Origin: Corticium candelabrum
Lineage: Eukaryota; Porifera; Homoscleromorpha; Homosclerophorida; Plakinidae
DNA length: 64,000 nucleotides
Direction: 5' to 3'
Assembly: GCF_963422355.1 (NCBI RefSeq)
Contig: NC_085089.1
Span: 7,990,552 to 8,054,551 of the forward strand
Notes under the pieces: generated by a model
Seen by the model: only the letters and a program-made list of their open reading frames with translations
Told to the model about the DNA's origin: nothing
The model's database searches: none
Made by a program: the position numbers and the translations under genes
Part shown: piece after piece, positions 43,141-64,000 of the stretch
Layout: every line of letters starts with the position of its first letter
How positions within the stretch are numbered: the stretch's first letter is position 1

Positions 43141-46100
43141 CTGCTGCGTTGTAATTAATTTAGGTAAAAAGATTGTGATGTAGGAGATGGGCATGATTAA
43201 GTACATACCCATCCCTACATACCCATCCCTACATACCCATCCCTACATACCCATCATTTTCTCAAAATGTTTTTTTTATTTTTTAGGTATAAAGATTGTG
43301 ATGTAGGAGATGAGCATAAATGACATAAGTACATATCCATCATTTTCTCAAAATGTTTTTAGACTTGTGTAGTTTGAAATGGAAATGACAGTCCTAGTAA
43401 ACGTGTGCAGCTCAGCCGTGATTTCAATCTTTGATTGCATCTCTAGACAACCCCCACGTGACGCTCAGCATACACGGAAGTACGTAGCAGCTGACGGATG
43501 TACGTAATAACACTGATTGCATCTATAAACAACTCCCATTACCTAGGGTTCCACGGAAGAGATACACGCTTACATGCACAGAGAGTCAGACAGGACGCCG
43601 CGGCGTTGAACATAGCGGTACTGTACATGTTCAACTACATGCAACTGTAAGCAGCATGTAGCAGCAGGTGGAAGTAGCAGCAGGTGGAAGTAGCAGCTAG
43701 GCTTCCAAACGGTAGTCACATGTACACACGTGACCGGAACAACATGGCGTTGTGGGAAGCAGTACGTGGAACTGCATGGCAGTAGTTGACTGATACAAGG
43801 TGACTTTCACATTTCTAGCTGTTGGTTTAGTGCAATTCTTCGGACAAGAGCGAATCGTTTGGTGTGACTCTCGTCGTTGTAGCTGCTTCGAGTGAGGCGC
43901 TAGCCTGGCTGACAAAAGTAAATGTGAAAAGTGAAATGTGAAAGTGAAATGTGAAATGTGAAATGTGAAAGAATAAATCTGGTTTTTCTACGTGCCGATA
44001 GCTGGCTTCTGAGGCGCTTAGTGTCAGCGGTGATAGTCTGGCTACCATTAGGAACGTTTGAAGATGAGCGCTACGTGGGTCTGAGATCTCTGTAAGGAGT
44101 TCTGAGAGATCCGGTTCGGATGGGTTTGGATACTTTTGTATGGGCCGCCAATTTAGATTCTTCGCATCCCTACATAGAAAGTGCTACCGCACTCCCTGAT
44201 ATCAGTTCTATAGCCTCTCTACACTGTCCACTGTCCATATCTTGTAGGTGGTATCGCCTTTGTAGTACGCTGACTCCTTGGCTGCTCTACTCCTGTGGAA
44301 ATTTCAGGCGCACTCAACTCGTCTTCAGTACCATCGTCTAAGGACTCAGGCTCTGTGTCACTGCTAAATTGATCCTCTCGTTTGTTGTCTCTATTGCTAC
44401 CTGCGACGTCTCTAGGCTCTAGATCTGGTTCATCTTGTACTAGCTGCTGGGTTGGTAGTTGATTTGACCGTGGGTGCCGTCTCAAGTGATCCACGTGAAC
44501 CTTTTGTCTTAGAACCCTCGGATGCCACAGAGACCAGTACATATGTATTACAACTACACTTGCTGTCTAGAGCACGCTATGTGATTACGCCCTCCCTAGT
44601 GGGTCGTACTGTAGAACGACCGCCTGTGACTTCACACACACGCCACCACGTGTAGCACATCAGGAGCATATAAATAAAGAGAGAAGATGAAACGTCAGTG
44701 GTGATGGCAGCGCATCCGGGGGCGTCTGGGGCGAGGCTACCGTCTTCGCCTGGGTGGTGTGCGTTTTTAGATGGTAAGTTTGAGCGGGGCCGGAGGAAGC
44801 TGCAAGAAAGCTGATCAATGCTTGAACAATGACCTGACAACAAGAAGAAAGCCTGGTCTCTGTACCATAGTCAGCTTTTGAAAGGCCTAGGACATGCGTA
44901 TTTACCACTTTCCTGTTCAGCTGAGCAGTGCTAGCGCTCTTTACTGATGTGAATGTTACTGTCAACGTCTACGTCTCGTTTTGCAAGCGCGTCTTGCAGC
45001 GAAAGTGTCAAAGCTGTCGTTCTAGAGCTAACTCAAAGGTACAGTACCATTATCAAAGGTATCGAAGGCCTCTTACCCCACCCAAGCGTAGACGGACGCT
45101 CATCTTCTCTCTTTGGAGGCTCCTGCACATGGAATTTTGGATGTTGACATATCTAGCTATAGAATGAGCGTTAAACTATGTAAAAGGCTGAACGCCTTCG
45201 TTGTGATGTGCGGCGTAATCTGCATACGTTTCTTGATGTCCTTCCTAAATCTACACAAATGCTAACCGTAATTTCCTTCCTTTTTCCTAAATTGCAGAGG
45301 GTCAGAGGGTGTGGTGCATGCTTTCACACATGCGCAGTAGGCTAACCAAACACGCCTTACGGCAACGGAACGGTCTGGCTACGCGTTTTAGTCTGTGGGT
45401 CGATCATACCTATGGCCCAATAAGTGCTGTTCTGAAAAGAGCAATACTCGCGGAAAGGCGTTACGTTGAGAAATCAGATTCGACTTCGCAACTGCGACGT
45501 TAGGATCCATTTCCGGTGTAATTACGGAAGTCGTCCGTCACTGTTCTCATCCAATGTGTTGTTCTCCTAATGTAATCTAGATAGCACGTAACTTTCTGTC
45601 ATGAGTTCTAGTTATATAAGTACCGTCACACACACGTGAAATGCGTACAAATTACGTGTATTCTTCTTGGTTTTCTTGCTGTGGAAGTCGCAAGCAGCGA
45701 CCGAGAAAGCACTAGAGTTTATGATAAAAAGATTCACGACCTCTCAGAACCATCAATATATGTCCGGATGTTGCATTCAGTGGCTAAAGGCAGTGTGTTG
45801 ACTGGAATTCTGTTCTCTAGTCGTATCCTGGTCACTAGGTAGCCTCGGCCTCCCAGACCCGTGTAGCGCCGATTCCGGACGATTTTGAATCGGCGCTACA
45901 CGGGTCTGGGAGACCGAGGCTGGTTACTAGGGTAGCTAGCGTAATCCCAGTTGTAATCGTATTCGTATATTCCACAGTCTGATCGTTCAAAATGATCTAT
46001 TTGTACTATCAAGAAACTCAAGCCTAGGCACAGGCACAAGCACTACAGTAACCCAAGCACAACTGTACGAAACACCTCTAGCTAGCTATAGAGTGAGAAT

Positions 46101-47622
46101 CACATGGTCACACATCATGTGCACTTACCAGTGCACACATTTGGGGTGCATTTCTTTTACCTAATCCAACTAATCCAGATTAATGGATTAGCTAATCCAG
46201 CTAATCTGGATTAGTTGGACTAGGTAAAAGAAATGCACCCCTGATCACATATACTCGACCCAGTCTCTTTCCGCCCTCATCATTCCCCGGATAGTCAATC
46301 CTTGCAGGGAATGATGAGGACGGAAAGAGACTGGGTCGAGTCTACTGATTACCTACACACCAATTAGCATGACAACAGAGTAGGCACTTGGTTCAAATAC
46401 AGGACTTAGAAGATGCTAGTGGTTGAATAAAGACCACCCAGGTAGCGCTGCGCTAGCTTTCAAACAGCGTAGTTTTTACTGTACATGGTTATGCTTAGCG
46501 CGCGCTAAATAGGCGTGGTTATAAGGAAGTACACTCTAGCCAGGTCTTATTTCAACTAAAACACAGAAAACTTGCTAAATAATCTTAGTTGCTCTTCACT
46601 AACACCCATGACTCTAAGCAACCTGCAACACGATGTGTCAGCATATATTAGCTATTTAATCACCTACCCCTAAACCAGAAGTATTTGCTAATGGGCAACT
46701 GGCAAATGTCCATTTTTTAAAAAAGTGGTACAGTCATGGCCATGCAGCCGATTCCCCTGCTTGTGCACTTGGTGGTCATTCTGGCATTATTCTAACACAA
46801 ACAGTAGTATGTGTAGTGTATTGTACTGATTAGAGTAGTATTACGCAAGATGGTTAATTAACTTATTTCTATGTAATTCTTGTTGATTTTCAGACGTTTG
46901 GTCTGTTCAAAGGAATCACTTCACCACTCTTGAGCTTTTCTACCATAGCTGCAGTAACTTTCTCGACATATGGAGCATCATTACGCCTCCTTGGTTCTCC
47001 ACATGGTTCACCCTCCATCAGTTTGTTGGATGTGTTTGTTGCTGGTTGTGCTTCAGGATTTGCTCAGTCTTTCATAGCATCTCCTGTCGAGCTAGTGAAG
47101 ACAAGGCTGCAGCTGCAAGGACAGGGAGTGATGTTACCATATGCGAAAAGGATGGGACTGATCAGTTGTTGTCAGCATATTTATAAAATGGAAGGAATAA
47201 GAGGTGTAAGTAGAGGATTTATGACCACTTTGTGGAGAGACGTTCCATCTTTCGGTGTCTACTTTGTTGTCTATGAATGGTCACGACGCTTTTTGTCACA
47301 GTGCTTTTCGTCTGGTAGCAATGGAGGTATCCCAGATCCTATTATTGTGTTTTTGGCTGGTGGAACAGCAGGAGCAGTAAGTTGGGCAATCACATATCCC
47401 TTTGATGTGATCAAATCCAGAATTCAAGCTGATGGCATGCACGGCAGATTGGCGTATCAAGGGTTTCTTCATTGTACTGTGAAAAGCATACAAGAAGTCG
47501 GCTATGGAGTGTTGACCCGTGGAATGGGGGTGTGCGTTATGCGAGCATTTCCTGCTGAAGGATCAATTTTGCTAACGTATGAGATTGTCTTGAAATTACT
47601 TGGACAAAACAGTCACGTATAG
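38893..47622 (+). CDS. Mitochondrial carrier SLC25 family, gene C (main exon set)
   Basis: Exons 38893-38926, 38993-39120 and 46894-47622 give 296 aa. Carrier signatures are PFDTVK, PVELVK and PFDVIK, with MRAFPAEGSILLTYE near the C-terminus. It is a paralog of A and B, with the same 34-nt first exon and the same exon 2/3 boundary as gene B (RQET|FGLFKG). An inner-membrane carrier of the SLC25A20/29/45/47/48 type is likely; the substrate is unknown. The 7.8-kb intron 2 is full of foldback repeats and a retroelement relic, while introns elsewhere in the window are mostly well under 1 kb. AATAAA lies two bases after the stop codon (47,624). A second exon 1-2 pair lies upstream at 34,375. Confidence 0.88.
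39261..39690 (+). repeat. Left arm of a large inverted repeat in SLC25 gene C intron 2
   Basis: Starting GTAGAGCTACCAAAGCACAG, this about 430-base segment is repeated in inverted orientation at 41,665-42,099, and partly in direct orientation at 34,745-35,098 (duplication unit 1). It contains the ACATGTTTAGACATGTTTCT palindrome-like core. Similarity by eye is about 95% with small indels. Confidence 0.8.
39691..41664. other. Spacer of the large inverted repeat, with nested hairpins
   Basis: It contains a hairpin with arms of about 85 bases (39,696-39,775 and 39,856-39,945; core TGTTTGTTACTGAGGCAAAA). It also has inverted motifs of the type GGCCCC....TCGGACACC (40,012 and 40,368) against GGTGTCC..TGATCGGGG / GGTGTCCGATAACAGGGG (41,444 and 41,627). 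These look like ends of nested foldback elements. I recognise no coding region; frames such as 41,111-41,374 show no domain. Confidence 0.55.
41665..42099 (-). repeat. Right arm of the large inverted repeat
   Basis: Reverse complement of 39,261-39,690 with a few indels (for example GAAATCGAAATTGG in place of the GAAATTGG expected from the left arm). The two arms could fold into a stem of more than 400 bp around a 2-kb loop. Confidence 0.8.
42660..43360. repeat. Short foldback repeats around a (CA)n run
   Basis: The segment TTTTGAGAAAATGATGGGTA ... CTTATGTCATTTATGCTCATC (42,661-42,722) is inverted at 42,776-42,838. Parts of it appear twice more at 43,163-43,268 and 43,283-43,356. ACATACCCATCCCT is tandemly repeated at about 43,203-43,252. 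A (CA)n run lies at 43,051-43,138. Confidence 0.75.
43361..44218. other. Intron sequence, minor tandem repeats only
   Basis: Part of intron 2 of SLC25 gene C. It holds a GTGAAATGTGAAA-type tandem repeat (about 43,919-43,971) and a short GCAGCAGGTGGAAGTA duplication (about 43,663-43,700). Nothing else is recognised. Confidence 0.5.
44219..44542 (-). mobile_element. Fossil fragment of a Ty3/gypsy-like retroelement (tail of pol)
   Basis: A single frame with VHVDHLRRHPRSN, an acidic linker and a terminal TKAIPPTRYGQW is reminiscent of the C-terminal tail that follows integrase in many Ty3/gypsy polyproteins. No integrase core or reverse transcriptase is next to it, so this is a short broken relic. 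LTR ends were not identified; TATAAATA at 44,668 may belong to one. The call rests on the tail motif only. Confidence 0.4.
45841..45921. repeat. Foldback MITE, 81 bp, arms of 35
   Basis: Starts AGCCTCGGCCTCCCAGACCC and ends with its near-perfect complement; the loop is about 11 bases. The end sequence belongs with the AGCCTCGTACCCAGACCC motif seen at 15,594-15,613 (complement), 39,827 and 57,784. Confidence 0.8.
46143..46241. repeat. Foldback hairpin, arms of about 39
   Basis: GGGGTGCATTTCTTTTACC ... and its complement ending GGTAAAAGAAATGCACCCC. The interior is built of CTAATCCA / TGGATTAG units. Confidence 0.85.
46253..46341. repeat. Foldback hairpin, arms of about 35
   Basis: ACTCGACCCAGTCTCTTTCC ... 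complement GGAAAGAGACTGGGTCGAGT, with a loop of about 18 bases. It lies 11 bases from the preceding hairpin. Confidence 0.85.
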
Positions 47623-47968
47623 GAATAAAAATATGTTAAACTGTCTTGTAGAATAGAGTTGGTACGTTGCATGCAAGCACATCTGTGAAATTGTGCATGT
47701 CATTCATGATTCCTCTGTACCATTTTCAACAACTGTACTTTATTCGTCCTCTAGTTCTAAATGACTAAAATGACTAAAATGACTACCTACTTGAATTTGA
47801 TAAGTAGCATATAATTAAGCACATAAATTATAAGGTAAGCAAGAAAGAATCTACATAACCAGTTACAGAAGCAACAGCCATCGTGGTAGCAAAACAGATA
47901 AGCATAGTAAACTGGATACACTAATGTGTCACTATCTCTCAGTGATATAAAAGGTTCCAGAAGTAAAG
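47623..47968. other. Convergent 3' intergenic region, SLC25 gene C / PKC
   Basis: 346 bases between the stop codons of gene C (+) and the PKC gene (-). It holds the AATAAA of gene C (47,624) and a TGACTAAAA tandem (47,762-47,784). I see no gene. Confidence 0.65.
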
Positions 47969-54961
<6,993 letters not shown>

Positions 54962-55468
54962 TTGCTGTCATACACTGCTGGCCATTCAGAACAGATGGAG
55001 AGCAAGAGGTTGGTGTTCGGTGTATGGGCGTAGCCAAAGTGTATGCTATTACGTCATCTTGTAAGTACACCTAACTGTGCAGTATACGTACCATGGTATT
55101 CTAATTTACGGTGATTTGTTATACTGTCTTTTTCAGTCTACTGAAATAATTTTTCTATCATTAGGCAAACAATTTTGTTACGGTAATTGACAGTAGGTGT
55201 TCAGTAATTTTTAGTCTAATTAATTATTGTCTATTTACTTGACCTAACATATCGTTTAGTTGTAATTTGTATTCTACGTGTACGTTTATGTGCTAATAAA
55301 ACTCTAGAAACATGATTTATAGACCAGTGGTGTATTTGTAAACTATACACTAAAGAAACAGTACACACATACGCCTTACTTAATAGCGTGCGTTAGCTAA
55401 CTCTGGAATTCGATAGAACGCTGTCAGCCAATCACGTTCAGGCAAGATCCAGTCGGCCATCTTTTCCG
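54962..55468. promoter_or_regulatory. Shared upstream region of PKC and YY1
   Basis: 507 bases between divergent start codons. The YY1-proximal end has GGCCATCTT (55,455-55,463), the complement of the YY1 core AAGATGGCC. The middle is A/T-rich. No TATA box is obvious at either gene. Confidence 0.5.
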
Positions 55469-57409
<1,941 letters not shown>

Positions 57410-58261
57410 AGTCTGTGGGCAGGTTTTTGTTTTCTAACTGTAGATGTAGTTGTTGGTTGCTAGTAATTTCAGTTTTCTGGAACCAAGAAAATCAAGTGTC
57501 AATTAATATGACAGTGGTTTACATCAAACTAGAAAGGTTTGCTAGTGCTTGAGTAGCTACACTCAAATTGAAATGTTATACACTCACTTTAGTGATCTTG
57601 AGTGTTGCGTTGGAGTTTTATATCACTAGTTGACAATCTTGAGGTGTTTGGTGAAAATGGAGACTCATTCTCGTTTCGATTTGTACATCTTTCCACCTTT
57701 CAAGTGTCCAGCCAGTTGTTTCCCTTTGGGGGATGACCAGAAGGTCTTTCTTCTCATAGGCGGAATGACCGGCTGGACACTTTAGCCTATCCTCGTACCA
57801 GACCCTCTCCTCGTGCTGTCGTCCCTGGTTCCCGTACCTGGCGTTGTTGTGTCATACGGGAACCGGGCATGACAGCGCAAGGAGAGGGTCTGGTGCAAGG
57901 CTAACTTGAGCCTACCCTCCAGAAAGCTCTCTATGGTTCGACAATTGAGCAGAGGTAAATGTAGTCTTAGTACTATGTGAAACAAATTTAAATTTGTGTT
58001 AGTCCCCTTGCTTCTTGAACTATGTGTAACTGTAAATAGATAATGCTCAGGTAGATGGGTATCAGATGGATCACGAGGACTCTTTTCAAATATGACATCA
58101 CATACCAGCTAATCAATATTGTCATGACTTTAAGTCTTATAGACTCTCCTTTTTATGAAAGTATCAAGAAAATACATGCCCATCAACACATTATGTCTTT
58201 GCTGTGATATAGTGATGACCAAATCGTTGACCCAAACATGATATGCCATTTCATGTTGGGG
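57410..58261. other. Convergent spacer YY1 / NUDT14, with hairpin elements
   Basis: 3' flanks of both genes. It contains an imperfect hairpin at about 57,690-57,780 (AAGTGTCCAGCC ... GGCTGGACACTT) and a longer one at 57,784-57,902. No gene is seen. Confidence 0.6.
57784..57902. repeat. Foldback MITE with AGCCT..TCGTACCAGACCC ends
   Basis: Arms of about 48-53 bases: AGCCTATCCTCGTACCAGAC at the left, and the complement of GTCTGGTGCAAGGCT at the right, with a loop of about 20. It belongs with the elements at 45,841 and the end at 15,594. Confidence 0.8.
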
Positions 58262-59576
58262 TCAAGGATTTTCCTTTGTATTGTAAAACCACATGAATGC
58301 AAACATAAGTCCCGATGTCTTGGGCTTACTGAAGTCAAATAGGAAATGTTTGCTGTTGCTCAGTGGAATTTCAACAACATCAATCATTTCTCCTTCTTCT
58401 TCACTGCCACCACCACTTGATACTTTCATATCATCTGTCACCTCGACATAAAACATGTGACCTGTAGTTCCCGATGTACCCACGCTGGTGCAGTGTATTG
58501 AGATGAGACTCATTTTCTCTAGTGGCACGTCATAGCCACATTCTTCCAAAACTTCTGCTTTTGCAATCTCAATAACGGGCTGCTTCTTGTCAACAATGCC
58601 AGCACAGATCTCGTAGGTAAAGCCACAACTGGCAGGTTGATCAAATTTGCATGATTCTAAATGTTGGTCTTGAATATCTCGATCACTTTGATCACAATGT
58701 GATGCATTCATACATGCTCGGACATACATAGCTATATACAAGCTCAAAGATCAATAAATGTATAGTACTTTAATTTATGTAGAGATACCTACCTGGTCTA
58801 AACTGCTTGACAATCACAAACACTTTCCTTGTTGTGTTGTAAATAAGAACACTAACACTAAATACAACATTGATCAACTTACTGTTTTAATAATTAATCT
58901 CAATATTCTATGAACAGTTATCTGCAAATCAAAAGCACCAGGTATGTATATCCAAACAACCTTCAGCCTATAGGTAGAATTTAATGAGTATGTTGAGTGG
59001 TAGCACCTCAGTCACACTCTATTGAATCTGGATCACTTATTCATTTTAAAAAATTAAAGTAAATATAAAATTTCCCAATTTTACAGATACACAATGTTTG
59101 CTGCCGTTTCCTTCCTCAATAAAATGTATACTGTACAATGTGTGAGTCCTAACCAACTGCCCAACCCACTTAAATGTTAATTAAAACGCATATCACCTAT
59201 TTGCAGAGCACATTGGTAGATCAAACTTTCAGTCTGCATTGTTTGCTCTACACTACAGTCTACAATACCCTCCATCTACCATGCACTGTACTATACCAAA
59301 CCAATGCACAGGTTACCAGTCATTGTATGCAGGCTGTCTTGTCAGTAATGTACGTCGGGTTTACACACTAACCTGTCATGTTTCTCGATGAAATCCCACA
59401 TCTTTTTCCTTCCTCTCTAGACACGTACGTACACACACAAATTTCAAATTAATATGCGACTACATGTACCCATCCGAATAAGCGATATTTCCTGCCTGTT
59501 TATAATGCAATCGATAAGGACGTACATACTGTGAATCAAGGCAAGGTTCAACTCGCAAGTCACTGATCTCGTCCAT
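58262..59576 (-). CDS. NUDT14: UDP-sugar pyrophosphatase, Nudix family (NUDT14)
   Basis: Exons 59576-59470, 59408-59373, 58857-58793 and 58731-58262 give 225 aa (human NUDT14 is 222). MDEISDLRVEPCLDSQYVRPYRLHYKQ and [31 protein letters not shown] are characteristic. The Nudix box reads GIVDKKQPVIEIAKAEVLEECGY (the usual RE of the box is KAE here), followed by VGTSGTTGHMFYVEVTD and a GGGSEEEGEMIDVVEIPL region as in vertebrate NUDT14. The family hydrolyses UDP-glucose to UMP and glucose-1-phosphate. The acceptor of exon 2 (59,409) is the least certain splice site; it was chosen to keep phase. It starts 46 bases from TIMM50 on the other strand. Confidence 0.9.
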
Positions 59577-59621
59577 GATGACCAGGTCACGTGCACAGAT
59601 ACAGTCACGTGACCATCGAAC
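59577..59621. promoter_or_regulatory. Ultra-short bidirectional promoter, NUDT14 / TIMM50
   Basis: Only 45 bases lie between the two start codons. They contain CAGGTCACGTGCACAG and CAGTCACGTGACC, that is, two CACGTG (E-box/CLEAR-like) palindromes 18 bases apart, at 59,588 and 59,606. USF/MITF/MYC-type bHLH factors bind CACGTG in animals; their use here is an inference. Confidence 0.65.
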
Positions 59622-62743
<3,122 letters not shown>

Positions 62744-63180
62744 ACTAATACGTTGTGTACTAACAACAGGAGTTGTCAATATGTTGTTTTATTCAACTCT
62801 TGTTGCTGTAAATTGCATGTCTTATCATTGCAAGATTTCAGGTTCTAGTGAGAGAAGTCCTCCAATACACCTTATATGCACTTCGACAATTATTGTGCTT
62901 GCATGGTTACTCCGGTCCAACAGCACATCCAGTGCATTCTTACATTGATTTGTAGCCAGCAAGGTTATAAGTCTGTGTACAGTAAAGTATGTAAAACCTG
63001 ATTTAAGTGTGTGTGTGTGTGTGTGCACGCGCGTGCGTGTGTTTAACCCTAATAAGCTAAGGGCTCATCTGATCAATGGGTCAAATAAAACACTTCTTCT
63101 ACACATCTTGTACATCTGGTATACAAAGTTCTCAATTCTGCAATAAATATTGTCGATGTCCATGTCGTTGTTGCAAAATA
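62744..63180. other. Convergent spacer TIMM50 / Scribble-like gene
   Basis: Holds an AATAAA at about 63,084 and another (CAATAAATATT) near 63,140 that could serve TIMM50, plus a short TG run at about 63,007. No gene is seen. Confidence 0.6.
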
Positions 63181-63816
63181 TCATCTCAATTGTTCACTTG
63201 TTTCTGGAGCCTCGTAACGTAGCATTGTATGGGATCCTGTAAGGTCAGAGTCGTAGTATGGTGCATCCAAGTTGTGCAGCTCAGCTAGCATGGGATCAAA
63301 TCCTTTACAGATCAGCAAACTGAGTCTGTCGATCACCTCTTGGAAAGCCCGGCGAGCTTCTACATGGGTAGCACCAAGCAAACTCTGAGAATTCACCTAC
63401 AAACACAACATTAAACAAAATGGTACAATTGGTCACAGGTTGTTTACTGGCAGGAACAAGTTGACTTATTTATTGTATTTTAATGCTCTGTTTGTTTCTC
63501 TGTGCTAAATAATGGTTGAACGTCTTTGAAAATGATTAGATATACAGTATTTATTTGCAGAGAATAGCAGATCATGCGACATGCTGGCGGATGAGATTCT
63601 GGCATCACACTGAAGTGGGGCTCAACAGTTTTGATTGACTTGTCGCTACATATACGACTACAACTTTCCAGTGTTAGTGGACTATCTGACCCCTTTCCTG
63701 CATTATGACCGGACTAGTAGAATGTTGTAGTAGAATTCTGTCCAGTTCAACTCATTCAATTGCAATCATTGCTATCTGTAGGTCTGCTCTACCTACAGTA
63801 CCCTTAGAAATGAATA

Positions 63817-63889
<73 letters not shown>

Positions 63890-64000
63890 ACACACACACC
63901 ACACATGACCACCAACTGTAGAATTTCAAAAGGCTGGCACAAATAGGCAATCACAGTGTACCGACCTGTAGAATTCTCATTCCCACACGCAAGTTCACCT
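63181..64000 (-). CDS. Scribble-like PDZ protein, 3' end (partial)
   Basis: Two exons are visible: 64000-63966 (continuing beyond the window; reads NLRVGMRILQ) and 63396-63181 (VNSQSLLGATHVEARRAFQEVIDRLSLLICKGFD...). Together they give the second half of a PDZ domain of the kind at the C-terminal side of Scribble (GMRLLEVNxQSLLGxTHxEAVxxL). A short tail, YYDSDLTGSHTMLRYEAPETSEQLR, and a stop follow. Scribble is a basolateral polarity scaffold; PDZ domains bind C-terminal peptides. The LRR region and other PDZ domains lie outside the window, so Erbin/Lano-type relatives cannot be excluded. A (CA)n run lies in the intron (63,822-63,890). Confidence 0.7.

Larger units (their letters stand above)
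44543..46893. other. Rest of SLC25 gene C intron 2, with three perfect-looking hairpin elements
   Basis: No recognised gene. A GTG-initiated frame at 45,636-45,842 reads like a signal peptide (CVQITCILLGFLAVEVASS) downstream of a TATATAAG (about 45,613). It lacks an in-frame ATG, and I would treat it as chance or a relic. Three compact hairpins lie at 45,841, 46,143 and 46,253 (separate entries). Confidence 0.45.

Noticed and set aside
42983-43356. CRISPR-like direct repeats
   Set aside because: The repeats are irregular foldback and slippage products in a eukaryotic intron, with no regular spacers.
45636-45842. Small secreted protein gene
   Set aside because: The signal-peptide-like frame starts with GTG, has no in-frame ATG and no recognised mature domain, and lies in repeat-rich intron sequence.

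Overview
This is eukaryotic nuclear DNA from an invertebrate animal with a compact genome, most probably a sponge or another early-branching metazoan (inference). The genes are conserved animal genes (NVL, novel PKC, YY1, NUDT14, TIMM50, a Scribble-like PDZ protein and SLC25 carriers). They are split by many short GT-AG introns and packed a few tens to hundreds of bases apart. The introns and spacers are full of (CA)n/(TG)n runs, foldback MITEs, tRNA-derived SINEs and DNA transposons.

Layout. 1-1.4 kb: nothing recognisable. 1.4-3.1 kb (+): membrane-anchored JmjC/cupin hydroxylase. 3.7-8.1 kb (-): 10-exon secreted GH78 alpha-L-rhamnosidase with a SUEL (galactose/rhamnose-binding) lectin domain inserted in its C-terminal domain. 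8.2-12.7 kb (+): NVL, double AAA ATPase of ribosome biogenesis, head-to-head with the rhamnosidase. 13.3-47.6 kb: array of three SLC25 mitochondrial carrier paralogs, A (-), B (+) and C (+), opened up by mobile DNA. 48.0-55.0 kb (-): novel-type PKC (epsilon/eta-like), 13 exons. 55.5-57.4 kb (+): YY1. 58.3-59.6 kb (-): NUDT14, head-to-head with TIMM50 (59.6-62.7 kb, +). 63.2 kb to the end (-): 3' end of a Scribble-like PDZ gene.

The most informative region is 17.9-39.6 kb. About 4.3 kb, made of a hAT transposon, its flank and exons 1-2 of SLC25 gene C, is present twice in tandem. The first copy is interrupted by a 12.4-kb Ginger1-type element (21,891-34,286). It has TG...CA ends, a CCGG duplication on each side, a gypsy-like integrase, and OTU and ULP1 protease domains. 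The second copy preserves the matching empty site (38,786-38,789), which fixes the insertion to the base. Gene C thus has two sets of 5' exons for one 3' exon.

Four head-to-head gene pairs share short intergenic regions (start codons 46, 92, 124 and 508 bases apart), suggesting bidirectional promoters. YY1 has several matches to its own binding site around its start codon. For the genes, exon boundaries were read by eye from splice signals, phase and homology; where I list them for a full gene they give an open frame of the length expected for the family. No database search was run.
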